Shown one piece after another: positions 27,722 to 36,054 of a stretch of DNA of 64,000 nt (position 1 is the first letter of the stretch; each line of letters opens with the position of its first letter). Both the position numbers and the translations under genes were made by a program. Source of the stretch: Peteryoungia aggregata LMG 23059 (GTDB taxonomy: Bacteria; Pseudomonadota; Alphaproteobacteria; Rhizobiales; Rhizobiaceae); contig NZ_JAUSUW010000002.1 of NCBI RefSeq assembly GCF_030814435.1, positions 248,001 to 312,000 of the forward strand, in the 5' to 3' direction. The notes beneath the pieces were generated by a model. That model saw only the letters and a program-made list of their open reading frames with translations, was not told the DNA's origin and searched no databases.

Positions 27722-28551
27722 CAATGTTCCTCCCCGCCGATCGCTTCGAGCAGTGTCCTGGAGACGGTTTCGCAGGCTTGGCGATAATCCTCCGAGGTGC
27801 GGTAGAAAGCGTCTCGGTCCAGGCTGGTCTGCAGCGGGAAATCGGCGTGGACGCGACCGGGGCGGGCCTTCATCACCACAATGCGGCTTGAGAGATAGGC
27901 GCTTTCGAACACCGAATGGGTGACGAAAATGACCGTGATGCCGGTTTCCTTCCACAGGGCCAGCACGTCGTCGTTCAGCTTCTGCCGGGTGATTTCGTCG
28001 AGGGCTGCGAAGGGCTCGTCCATCAAGAGAAGCTTCGGCTTGGTGACGAGGGCGCGGGCGATCGAGACGCGCATCTTCATGCCGCCGGAGAGTTCTCGCG
28101 GATAGGCGTCGGTGAAATCCTTGAGGCCCACGCGGTCGAGGGCGGCCAGGATGTCAGCCCTGGCGGCAGACTTGGAGACGCCGCGCAGCTTGAGCGGCAG
28201 GTAGACATTGCCGAAGACGGTCGCCCAGGGCATCAGCGTCGGTTCCTGGAAGACGAAGGAGATATCGCCTTCGGGCAGGCCTTTGGAGTTTATGCGCGAA
28301 CTCGGCCAGTCGATTGTGCCTGATGTGGTGTCGCCGAGGCCGGCGATGATCCGGAGCGCCGTCGACTTGCCACAGCCGGAGGGGCCGAGCAGCGAAACGA
28401 ACTCGCCGCCATTGACGGTGAGCGACATGCCGGTCAAGGCCACCGTGCCGCTGGAGAACACCTTGGATACGTCCTTCATCACTACAAGCGCCCGGCGCTG
28501 TTCGGGAGGGGGCGGGGTGATGGGGTCTTCCGTGGATGGCAAACTGGTCAT
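27721..28551 (-). CDS. ABC importer ATPase (SsuB/TauB type)
   Basis: From the ATG at 28551 (MTSLPSTEDP) the protein has 276 residues. It has Walker A GPSGCGKST, the Q-loop FVFQEPTLMPW, signature LSGGMKMRVSIARAL, Walker B LLLMDEPFAALD and the switch His in FVTHSV. The close TauB/SsuB resemblance fits the permease. The frame remains open upstream into the repeat region; the chosen start has GAGACAG as a modest ribosome site. It is separated from the binding-protein gene by 250 bases of palindromic repeat. Confidence 0.92.
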   Translation of the reverse strand: MTSLPSTEDPITPPPPEQRRALVVMKDVSKVFSSGTVALTGMSLTVNGGEFVSLLGPSGCGKSTALRIIAGLGDTTSGTIDWPSSRINSKGLPEGDISFVFQEPTLMPWATVFGNVYLPLKLRGVSKSAARADILAALDRVGLKDFTDAYPRELSGGMKMRVSIARALVTKPKLLLMDEPFAALDEITRQKLNDDVLALWKETGITVIFVTHSVFESAYLSSRIVVMKARPGRVHADFPLQTSLDRDAFYRTSEDYRQACETVSRTLLEAIGGEEH

Positions 28552-28612
28552 TCTGTCTCGCGTTACATCCGCGTTGCATTCTGGTGTTGCGGCAGGGGTG
28601 GCGTTGCGAGGT

Positions 28613-28803
28613 GGGGTACACCCCCTCTGTCCTGCCGGACATCTCCCCCTCAAGGGGGAGATCGGATTGCGGTGCGCTTCTACCCTCCCCTTGAGGGGAG
28701 GGTCGGCACGCAGTGCCGGGGTGGGGTGACATCATTGGGATACGATCGATCACCCCCACCCGCAGCTTCGCTGCGACCTCCCCCCTCAAGGGGGAGGTGG
28801 GCA
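28613..28803. repeat. Composite palindromic repeat between binding-protein and ATPase genes
   Basis: Three GC-rich palindromic units: a copy of the 23919-type repeat at 28613-28665, a CCTCCCCTTGAGGGGAGG unit near 28684-28701, and CGCAGC-TTC-GCTGCG followed by ACCTCCCCC-CTCAA-GGGGGAGGT (28776-28798). The last stem ends five bases after the stop of the binding-protein gene. The element probably stabilises or attenuates the transcript between these genes. Confidence 0.75.
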
Positions 28804-29820
28804 TTACTTCTTCAGCGCCATCCCTACACCCTTGCAGACGAACTGGGTGGTGTAGGCCTTCTTGTAGTCGAGGTCCGCCGGCTGGACGCCGATCTGGACC
28901 ATGGCGTCGAAGAAGGCCTTGTACTTCTCGTCGGTCATGCAGCCGATGCCCTTGTCGAGCGCTTCGGCGGATTCGACGATGCCATATTCCTTCATCTTCT
29001 TGATCGAATATTCGATCTGACCATCCGTCATTTCCGGATTGTCCTTCTTGATGAGGTCATTGGCGGCCTTGTTGTCACCGTAGAGGTAGTTGTACCAGCC
29101 TTCAGCCGAGGCATCGACGAAGCGCTGCACAACATCCGGCTTGCTTTCGACCATGGTCGTCGTGGTCGTGATCATCGTCGAATAGGGGTTGTAGCCGTTG
29201 TCGGCGAGCAGGAAGACCTTCGGTGCCCAGCCGGCCTGCTTCTCGATCTCGTAGGGTTCCGACGTCAGGTAACCCTGCTGCGCGGACTTCGGGTCGGCGA
29301 TGAAGGGGGCCGGGTTGAAGGTGTAGGGCTTGTACTTTTCGTCGGTGAAGCCCTCGAAGTTCTTCTTCATCCACTCGTAATAGGTGACATAACCGTCCTT
29401 GCCCATGAAGATGCTATCGAGCTTGGCGAGGTCGGCAAAGGTCTCGATGCCCTGATCGGGATGGGCGAGCAGGACCTGCGGGTCCTTCTGGAAGATGGCC
29501 GCGACGTCGATCAGCGGGATGCCTTCCTTGACGGCGTCCATTTCGCCGAGCGGGCTGCCCATGTAGAAATCGACCTTGCCGGCGATCAGCAGCGCGCGGT
29601 TGGCGGCCTGCGGGCCGCCCTGGATCACGGTGACCTTCAGGCCATACTTCTCATAGGTGCCGTCGGCCACGGCCTGATAAAAGCCGCCGTGTTCGGCCTG
29701 GGCCAGCCAGTTTGTGCCGTAACTGACCTCATCGAGGGCGTAAGCCGAGGTGCCGGCGGCCAGCGATGTCGCGAGGCCGAATAGGGCGAAAAGGCTGGTC
29801 TTGGTGAGCGTGTCGCGCAT
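28804..29820 (-). CDS. ABC importer substrate-binding protein (NMT1/THI5-like)
   Basis: The 338-residue periplasmic protein starts at 29820 with a Sec signal (MRDTLTKTSLFALFGLATSL and cleavage near residues 25-28). It has the NMT1/THI5/SsuA-type fold: YGTNWLAQAEHGGFYQAVA, YGLKVTVIQGGPQAANRALL, and KVDFYMGS. A GGGGA site lies about 10 bases upstream. Relatives bind thiamine precursors, pyrimidines, sulfonates and riboflavin. With a CodA-like enzyme in the operon a pyrimidine-like or other N-heterocyclic ligand is the best guess. First gene of the operon, divergent from LysR. Confidence 0.88.
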   Translation of the reverse strand: MRDTLTKTSLFALFGLATSLAAGTSAYALDEVSYGTNWLAQAEHGGFYQAVADGTYEKYGLKVTVIQGGPQAANRALLIAGKVDFYMGSPLGEMDAVKEGIPLIDVAAIFQKDPQVLLAHPDQGIETFADLAKLDSIFMGKDGYVTYYEWMKKNFEGFTDEKYKPYTFNPAPFIADPKSAQQGYLTSEPYEIEKQAGWAPKVFLLADNGYNPYSTMITTTTTMVESKPDVVQRFVDASAEGWYNYLYGDNKAANDLIKKDNPEMTDGQIEYSIKKMKEYGIVESAEALDKGIGCMTDEKYKAFFDAMVQIGVQPADLDYKKAYTTQFVCKGVGMALKK

Positions 29821-29898
29821 TCGATTGTTCCCCTGTTCGTTCCGGGGCCCGTTTTCGAGCTCCCTTTGATCGCATTTGAACGGCTGCCTTGCGTCTTG

Positions 29899-29932
29899 AA
29901 AAGCATCAAAATTCGTCCGCATCGATGCTTTT
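29899..29932. promoter_or_regulatory. Inverted repeat in the LysR / ABC operon divergent promoter
   Basis: AAAAGCATC (29899-29907) and GATGCTTTT (29924-29932) form a perfect 9-bp inverted repeat with a 16-base spacer in the 179-base gap between the binding-protein gene and the LysR gene. The position suits a LysR-type site controlling both directions. It could also fold in RNA, but no gene ends here. Confidence 0.5.
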
Positions 29933-29999
29933 TTTGCACTGCTCGTGGGAATGCTGCATAGTGAAGCGGCATGGCTAATTTTTGCGCAGCGGAGGTCTC

Positions 30000-30953
30000 G
30001 TGCTTCACTCCCGAAAGCTCGTCTATATCAATGAAATCGTTCGCTGCGGCTCGATCCGCAAGGCTGCAGCCAGGCTCAACGTTGCGTCGTCGGCGGTCAA
30101 CCGGCAGATCCTTGCGCTGGAGGAGGAACTGGGCGCGCCGATCTTCGAGCGGTTGCCGAAAGGTCTGCGGCTTACGGCGGCGGGCGAACTCTGTGTCGAA
30201 CATATCCGCGACGTATTGAAGAATTACGAGCGTCTTGAGGGGCGGCTGAGGGGATTGAAGACGCCGCAGGTCGGCAAGGTTTCGCTGGTCACGACGGTTG
30301 GCCTCGCCTCCGGTCCGCTGCCGGCGATCCTGGCCGGTTTTATCGCGAAACATTCGCGCGTGCAGATCAAGCTGCGCAATGACGGTGGTTCAACGACGAT
30401 CAACCCGGTGCTGACAGGCGAGGTCGATCTGGGGCTGGGCTTCAACATTCCGGCGACGCCCGGCATACGAACGCTTGCCAATTTCGACGTGCCGGTTGGC
30501 GTCGTGCTGCCGCCCGGGCATCGGCTGGCGCGCGAGGAGGGACCGATCGACCTCGTGGATGTGGTGCAGGAGCCGCTGATCCTGGCGCAATCGGGGACCA
30601 GCCTGCGCAATATCATCGATCTGGCGCTGGCGCCGCTGCCGCTGCTCGTTGACCCGGTGGTCGAAACCAATTCATCGGAACTGATGAAGCAGCTGGTGAA
30701 GGCCGGAACGGGGCTGACCCTGCTCAATCCACTGGATGCGGTGGCGGAATGCCGGCGCGGCGAACTGGTGTTTCGTGCGCTGACCGAAGCGCATGTGCGA
30801 CACCAGCCCATGAAGCTCTTTGCCCGCGCGAGGGCGCCGCTCGATTCGGCGACAAGCCTGTTTGTCGAATATCTGATGCAGGAACTGCTTGGCCTTGTAC
30901 AGGAACTGAAGGCCTGCGGGCATATTCCCGAGACGATCCGAAGCGGAAGCTGA
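30000..30953 (+). CDS. LysR-family transcriptional regulator
   Basis: The start is GTG at 30000, with GGAGG four bases upstream and the usual LysR beginning (MLHSRKLVYINEIVRCGSI); this gives 317 residues. The N-terminal helix-turn-helix reads SIRKAAARLNVASSAVNRQI. The effector domain spans about residues 90-300. It is divergent from the ABC/CodA operon and upstream of the convergent creatininase-family gene, so it probably controls the operon in response to the imported compound. An inverted repeat lies in the shared promoter. Confidence 0.92.
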   Translation: MLHSRKLVYINEIVRCGSIRKAAARLNVASSAVNRQILALEEELGAPIFERLPKGLRLTAAGELCVEHIRDVLKNYERLEGRLRGLKTPQVGKVSLVTTVGLASGPLPAILAGFIAKHSRVQIKLRNDGGSTTINPVLTGEVDLGLGFNIPATPGIRTLANFDVPVGVVLPPGHRLAREEGPIDLVDVVQEPLILAQSGTSLRNIIDLALAPLPLLVDPVVETNSSELMKQLVKAGTGLTLLNPLDAVAECRRGELVFRALTEAHVRHQPMKLFARARAPLDSATSLFVEYLMQELLGLVQELKACGHIPETIRSGS

Positions 30954-30964
30954 GGTTTGTGCGG

Positions 30965-31765
30965 TCAGCCTGGAGTGTATAGGTTTTCCAGCGGATAGGC
31001 GGTGACATCGCGCAAAAGGTCGATAAAGCCGGCCACCTGGTGCCGGCAGATCGCCGCGCCCTTTTCTGCCGTGCCCTTCGAGGCATCGCCGACCACGCCA
31101 TGTGGGTTGAGATCATGGGCGATCCACGCCAGCGAATGCGGCGGTAGCGGGGTCAGGAATTTTGAATTGGAGCGCATATCCTCGGCCTTGGAGATGAAGT
31201 TCTCAGCCTTTTCCATGCGCACCAGCTCGGGGCGGAAATGCAGCATCAGCGATGTCTCGACCTCGCCGCCATGGATGCCGTAGCGGCTTTCATGTTCTGA
31301 AATCATGCCGTCGGGATTGCCGAAACGGCCCCACTGGGTGGAGACAACGACCATCTGGTGGCGGACGCGCAATTCCCTGCCGACGATGCTCATGACGTCG
31401 ACATTGCCGCCATGCGAATTGACGATGACGAGCTTGCGAATGCCGGCTTCCGCGACCTTTGCGCCGATCGCGGTCCAGGCGGGGATGAGGATCTCGGGGC
31501 CGAAGGACAGGCTGCCGGGGCCATAGACATGTTCGTTGGCCTTGCCGATTTCCTGTGTCGGCAGGACAAGGAAATCGAGATCGTCGGGACGCTGTGCCTT
31601 CAGTTCCGCGAGCATGCCGTTGGCGATGGCGACGTCGGTTGCGATCGGCAGATGGGGCCCGTGCTGCTCCGTCGAGGCGATCGGCAGGATGGCGACGGTG
31701 GTGTCTGCAGACAGGCTGGCAAAATCGGTCGTCGTCAATTCGTTCCAGAAAAATGGTTTGCTCAT
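30965..31765 (-). CDS. Creatininase-family amidohydrolase
   Basis: The 266-residue protein (ATG 31765, with an in-frame GTG just before) has the metal-binding pattern of the creatininase family: PIASTEQHGPHLPIATDVAIA (Glu, His, Asp), IVNSHGGNVDV, and the Glu in IHGGEVETSLMLHF. Members hydrolyse creatinine to creatine, or cyclic and formylamido compounds in other pathways. It is convergent with the LysR gene (11-base gap) and near, but not in, the ABC/CodA operon. Together they suggest use of a cyclic amide such as creatinine or a related heterocycle; this is inference. Confidence 0.88.
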   Translation of the reverse strand: MSKPFFWNELTTTDFASLSADTTVAILPIASTEQHGPHLPIATDVAIANGMLAELKAQRPDDLDFLVLPTQEIGKANEHVYGPGSLSFGPEILIPAWTAIGAKVAEAGIRKLVIVNSHGGNVDVMSIVGRELRVRHQMVVVSTQWGRFGNPDGMISEHESRYGIHGGEVETSLMLHFRPELVRMEKAENFISKAEDMRSNSKFLTPLPPHSLAWIAHDLNPHGVVGDASKGTAEKGAAICRHQVAGFIDLLRDVTAYPLENLYTPG

Positions 31766-31988
31766 CACCGTGCCCCGCTGTCTCTTTCCATGTTCGATTA
31801 GGCAAAATCGCGGGTCTCGAAAAGCACCATATTGCGCTCGCGCCGATGCCGAAATTCGCTCGCAGCAGCAGAAGAGGCCATGAAGATGAATGTCAGCGAA
31901 CCTCCCGGCTTGGGTGTGATTTCCCTGAATCTGTCGAGGGCGGCGAAGGGAGAGGATCGCCGTTTCGAGGCTGGATCACGACGCATCG

Positions 31989-32312
31989 TTAATTGCCCCA
32001 GACCACGGCCTCCTCATGCCGCTTGATGAGATGCTTCAGGCTGTCGAAACTCGAGCGAATGAAGGTCGAGAACTGTTCGACAGGCGGAGATCGTGGCGCA
32101 TCGACGCGGCGAAGGATGGCGAGCGCTCGTTCCGGGTGGGGAATGTTGATCGGCAGGGCCGTAATCGTTCGTTCCTTGCGCTGTGAAAACACAACGCTGT
32201 GCGGCATGACCGTGAGGGCATCGGCAGACTTCAGACAACTGACGACGCTTGCGAGCGCGCCGTCGGAATAGCGGATTCCGGGTGGTGCCACCCAGGCATA
32301 GTCGGGGAGCTT
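31989..32312 (-). pseudogene. 3' half of a LysR-family regulator gene (5' part lost)
   Basis: The minus-strand frame encodes about 107 residues of a LysR effector-binding domain: LPDYAWVAPPGIRYSDG, then SADALTVMPHSVVF and a normal C-terminal tail ending RHEEAVVWGN. No helix-turn-helix part precedes it. Homology stops near 32305-32330, where sequence from an aminotransferase gene on the other strand begins. A truncated relic. Confidence 0.65.
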
Positions 32313-32497
32313 GCCTATCAGAGTGACGAGATCGTCATGTCCAGCACGGCTAGTGGCGTCATGGCGATCACCGAGCTTGATGGCGCGCCGGTTGGTGATG
32401 GGACGGTGGGGCGATCACTCACCAGATTTGGCAAGCCTATTGGGAACTGCACTACGATGATCGTCTGAGCTTTGCGATCGACTACACTGCGGCCTGA
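32307..32497 (+). pseudogene. 3' end of a class IV aminotransferase gene with a frameshift
   Basis: The plus strand encodes YQSDEIVMSSTASGVMAI and DGAPVGDGTVG, typical of the C-terminal part of class IV (branched-chain/D-amino acid) aminotransferases. A one-base deletion near 32411 then shifts the frame; reading on from 32411 gives AITHQIWQAYWELHYDD and a normal stop at 32495-32497. The 5' two thirds are missing. It abuts the truncated LysR relic head to head. Confidence 0.65.
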
Positions 32498-32861
32498 ATG
32501 ACTATCTAAGAGGGACCGCCATGTCCCTAGCTGGGCAATTGCGCGCGCGGCAATCTCCGACAGGCAAGGCTCATGCCGCCAAACCGCTGAAGGGGCTGAA
32601 CCTTCCGGACGCGTGAATTGGCGGCGTGCCCAGCTACTGCGGCAGACCTAGAAAAGGACCCTGCCCCCGGCACCGACAAAACAGGTTGACCATGTCCCGC
32701 AATTAAAGGGCCGAAACACATGCAGTCCACATATATCGCGAACCCGGTCTATTTGACTGCCATTTGGGCCGACGGTCGCAGTCTTCCGCAACCGTTCCAA
32801 GCGCGATCAGGCTTATACTGAAGGCGTCTGGCTCGTCCCATTTAGATTCGCAAGTTTCCGG
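32498..32861. other. Non-coding stretch
   Basis: No convincing gene between the aminotransferase relic and the stop of the AruI-like gene. Short frames on both strands lack recognisable protein sequence. Confidence 0.5.
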
Positions 32862-34475
32862 TCAGCGGGTCACGCCGCGGGTTTTTGTCTGGTGTATCTC
32901 GATCAGACTTGGCCCGTTGCGCGTCGCTGCCTGCGCAAGGGCGGACGGCAGATCGTCCAGAGATCCCAGCCGTATCGCCGGGACGCCGTAGGCCTTGGCC
33001 ACAAGGCAAAAATCGGGAGCGGCGGGACGAACGCCTTCCGGCGTGATCCCGTTTTCGACCATATAGGTCTCGATTTCCTGATAGCCGTCATTGTTCCAGA
33101 CGAGATAGATCACGCGAGCACAGATATCGGCCGCCGATCCGATTTCGGCCAGCGAGAACTGAAAACCGCCATCGCCCGTCAGGCAAACCACCGGTGAGGA
33201 AAGATCCGCCACAGCCGCCCCCACGGCTGCCGGTGCCGCATAGCCAAGCGTGCCGTAGCCGGTGGCCGAATTGAACCAGCGACCGGGGGCCGGAACATCA
33301 CAATAAAGATTGCCGGCATAGACGGGCTGTGTGGAGTCGCCAACGATACGGCAGCCGGGCAGCGCTTTGTAGACCGCGTCGATGATGCCGATCTCCATCC
33401 TGATTTTCGGCGACAGCTCCTCAAGCGCTTCGCTCCGAGCGGCTTTGGCGTGCGCCTGCCCGCTGCCGAGAGGCTCAGTCTCGGGGAGCAACGCACTCAG
33501 ACCTGCAACGGCCTCGCGCGCAGTCGACAGGATCGATAACGAAGCATGAGGGCCGCGCGCCAGCTGTGTCGCATCGATGTCGATGCGGATCAGGTTGGCA
33601 AGAACCGGAAACCTGCCGTCGACATACATATCGAAATCTGTCTGCCCCATCTCAGTACCGATGGCGACCACAAGGTCGGCATCGGCCAGAAGCCTGCGGA
33701 CTGTCTCGAGGCTGGGGCTTGCCGGTACGCGCAGTGGATGGCCGGCAAGGAGACCACGCGCATTGACCGTGGTCACCACTGGCGCATCGATGCGTTCTGC
33801 CAGTCCCCGTATCTCAGCCTCCGCAGTCAGGGCTCCGCCGCCGCACACAATCACTGGGCGACTGGCGCTGGCGACGAGGTTGGCGGCCGCCTGCAGCATG
33901 TCGCTGTCGGCGCGCGGTCGTGTGGAAAGCGGTTTGCGGACGGGGGGCGCTGGAATTCGGATCGACATGACGTCGGTCGGTATCTCCACATGAACCGGTC
34001 CCGGTCGTCCAGACGACAGGATCGAGAATGCGTGCTCCATGACACTGGCGAGGTCGCCGGGATTGAGCAGGGTGTGCGAATAAAGCGCAACGGTGCCGAT
34101 CATTGCATGCTGATCGGGCAATTCATGCAGCAGGCCACGCCCGTGACCCAGAGAATCGCGCCGGTTGACACCGGAAATCACCAGCATCGGGATCGAATCC
34201 TGGCGCGCCTGCGCCATGGCGGTGATGATGTTGGTCAGCCCCGGTCCGGTAATCACAAGCGCCACGCCGGGCTTGCCACTGACCCGCGCGTATCCGTCGG
34301 CCATGAAGCCGGCCCCCTGTTCGTGGCGCGGGGTGACATGGCGTATCGATGAAGCGGCGAGACCGCGATAGAGTTCAACCGTGTGTACGCCAGGAATGCC
34401 GAACACGACATCAACCTGGTGCGCCTCCAGGAGATCGACAAGTGTTTCTCCGACCGTCTTCATCGGGACTGTCAT
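32862..34475 (-). CDS. aruI: ThDP-dependent 2-ketoarginine (5-guanidino-2-oxopentanoate) decarboxylase, AruI-like
   Basis: The 537-residue protein belongs to the acetolactate-synthase-like thiamine diphosphate enzymes. It has the N-terminal pyrimidine-binding region (VVFGIPGVHTVELYRGL, RHVTPRHEQGAGFMADGYAR with the catalytic Glu nearby). The C-terminal ThDP/Mg site is GDGGFQFSLAEI with NNDGY. The HTVELYRGL and RHEQGAGFMADGYAR segments are as I know them from AruI, which decarboxylates 2-ketoarginine to 4-guanidinobutanal. Overlap by four bases with the upstream transaminase gene supports the arginine transaminase route. Acetolactate synthase itself is unlikely: no small subunit follows. Confidence 0.82.
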   Translation of the reverse strand: MTVPMKTVGETLVDLLEAHQVDVVFGIPGVHTVELYRGLAASSIRHVTPRHEQGAGFMADGYARVSGKPGVALVITGPGLTNIITAMAQARQDSIPMLVISGVNRRDSLGHGRGLLHELPDQHAMIGTVALYSHTLLNPGDLASVMEHAFSILSSGRPGPVHVEIPTDVMSIRIPAPPVRKPLSTRPRADSDMLQAAANLVASASRPVIVCGGGALTAEAEIRGLAERIDAPVVTTVNARGLLAGHPLRVPASPSLETVRRLLADADLVVAIGTEMGQTDFDMYVDGRFPVLANLIRIDIDATQLARGPHASLSILSTAREAVAGLSALLPETEPLGSGQAHAKAARSEALEELSPKIRMEIGIIDAVYKALPGCRIVGDSTQPVYAGNLYCDVPAPGRWFNSATGYGTLGYAAPAAVGAAVADLSSPVVCLTGDGGFQFSLAEIGSAADICARVIYLVWNNDGYQEIETYMVENGITPEGVRPAAPDFCLVAKAYGVPAIRLGSLDDLPSALAQAATRNGPSLIEIHQTKTRGVTR

Positions 34476-35662
34476 GCGCGGCGCTCCCTGCGGCTAACGC
34501 AGCGCATGGCAAGCGCGCGAATGCGCAGGCAAGCCTCCTCGATCAACGCGTCGGGTACGGTCAGGCTAAGACGCAGGAAAGATGCAGCCTTGTCACCAAA
34601 GGATGAGCCCGGCATGACGGCCACGCCTTCTTCCTCCAGAAGTGCCCAGGCGAAGGCCTCACCAGTCATGCCTGTCTCGGAGACATCGACCAGGATGAAC
34701 ATGCCCGCTTCCGGAGGATGCGCTCTCAGACCCGGCGCGCCTGCAAGTGCTTCGGCGATGCGCGATGCGCGCGCGCCGTAGGAGGCACGCATGTGCCGTG
34801 AGGTCTCGATGTCATGCGTCAGGGCATAGGCGGTCATGTCGGAAATGAAGGGTTGGACGCCAAACAGCATGGTCTCCGATAACGGCAGGATGCGCCTGGT
34901 GAAATCGACAGGGCCGACCGCCCAGCCGCTGCGAAAGCCAGGTGCCGCGTGGGACTTGGAAATCGACGATACCACGACCGTGCGGTCGGCGAGTTCCGGA
35001 TTGTCGAATGGCGAGGCGAAGCTGCCCTTGAAAACCAGTTCCTCGTAGACCTCGTCGCAGACGATCCATAGATTGTGACGACGGCAGACGTCGCCGATGG
35101 CTGCCAGTTCTGTACGGTTGAGCACTGCCCCGCTCGGATTGTGCGGGGTGTTGAGAAGCAGGACGCGGCAAGCGGGCGTGATTGCTGCTTCCAGGTCTGC
35201 GGCCTGCATGTGAAAGCCTGCCTGGGGGCGAAGCGGCACGGTCACACGATGCGCCCCGGTCGACTGTATGACCCCGTCATAGGTTGCATAAAGGGGGTCG
35301 CCGACCAGCACGGCGTCGCCGGCCTCGACCAGGCCCAGCATCACGCAGAACAGGGCTGTCTGTGTGCCGGGAAAACACAGCACGTTCTCCTCAGTCACGT
35401 CAGCGCGCCTTTTTGCATACTTGGCAGCAAGCGCTGCCAGTATTGCGGGTTCGCCGCGGCCGCTGGAATAGCGATAGCGTCCGGCCAGCATGGCACGCTG
35501 GCATTCTGCCAACAGACGTTCATCCGGTGGCAGGTCCGGCTCGCCAATGGTCAACTCGATGATGTCTAGACCGGTCTCCTTCATCTGGCGGGCGCGGATA
35601 TGCAGCGCCCATTTTCCGGAACCGAGATCGGCCAGCCTGTCGGTGATCGAAGCGTAGTGCAT
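34472..35662 (-). CDS. aruH: Arginine:pyruvate transaminase-like aminotransferase, AruH-like
   Basis: A 396-residue class I/II PLP aminotransferase with LTIGEPDLPPDERLL, NTPHNPSGAVLNRTEL, the pair Asp/Tyr in CDEVYEEL, the PLP-lysine in SSISKSHAAPGFRSGW and the substrate-binding Arg in ASFLRLSLTVP. In the arginine transaminase pathway AruH makes 2-ketoarginine from arginine and pyruvate. The overlap with the AruI-like gene and the nearby opine/arginine-type importer favour this over a generic aspartate transaminase. Substrate remains inferred from context. Confidence 0.82.
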   Translation of the reverse strand: MHYASITDRLADLGSGKWALHIRARQMKETGLDIIELTIGEPDLPPDERLLAECQRAMLAGRYRYSSGRGEPAILAALAAKYAKRRADVTEENVLCFPGTQTALFCVMLGLVEAGDAVLVGDPLYATYDGVIQSTGAHRVTVPLRPQAGFHMQAADLEAAITPACRVLLLNTPHNPSGAVLNRTELAAIGDVCRRHNLWIVCDEVYEELVFKGSFASPFDNPELADRTVVVSSISKSHAAPGFRSGWAVGPVDFTRRILPLSETMLFGVQPFISDMTAYALTHDIETSRHMRASYGARASRIAEALAGAPGLRAHPPEAGMFILVDVSETGMTGEAFAWALLEEEGVAVMPGSSFGDKAASFLRLSLTVPDALIEEACLRIRALAMRCVSRRERRA

Positions 35663-36054
35663 GTGGAATGGTCCCCATTGTCTTCAGTTTCGCCCATCGC
35701 ACCCGGCCAGAGTCTGCCCGAAGCCTGGCGCCGAATGCATGTCGTCAGGCCCGTCCATGCGCGTGGAGAAAGTCCGGCAGACGACTCTACTGTTCCTGGT
35801 CTAACCCGAGGCGCTTCTCGCGATACACCTCGGCGATCAAGTGTTAGGCGCCCAGTGACCGATGCTACTGACTGGGTGAGGCAACCTTTGATGCGCTTTT
35901 CGTTGTTCTCGGCTCCGACGCCGACTGCGTTCAATCAGATAGAGGCGAATAAGTGCCGTTTAAGCATCCGCCAAGGTCCCGTTCCATCGTCACGCAAGCA
36001 GCAACAATCCCATTGTGGCATCGGCGCGAGAGGCTATTGCGGCTGTCTCTCGCG
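35663..36054. other. 392-base gap between aruH and the deiminase-like gene
   Basis: No gene is recognised. Both flanking genes are on the minus strand, so the aruHI promoter should lie in this gap, near 35665-35800. I see no clear operator or terminator. Confidence 0.4.
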
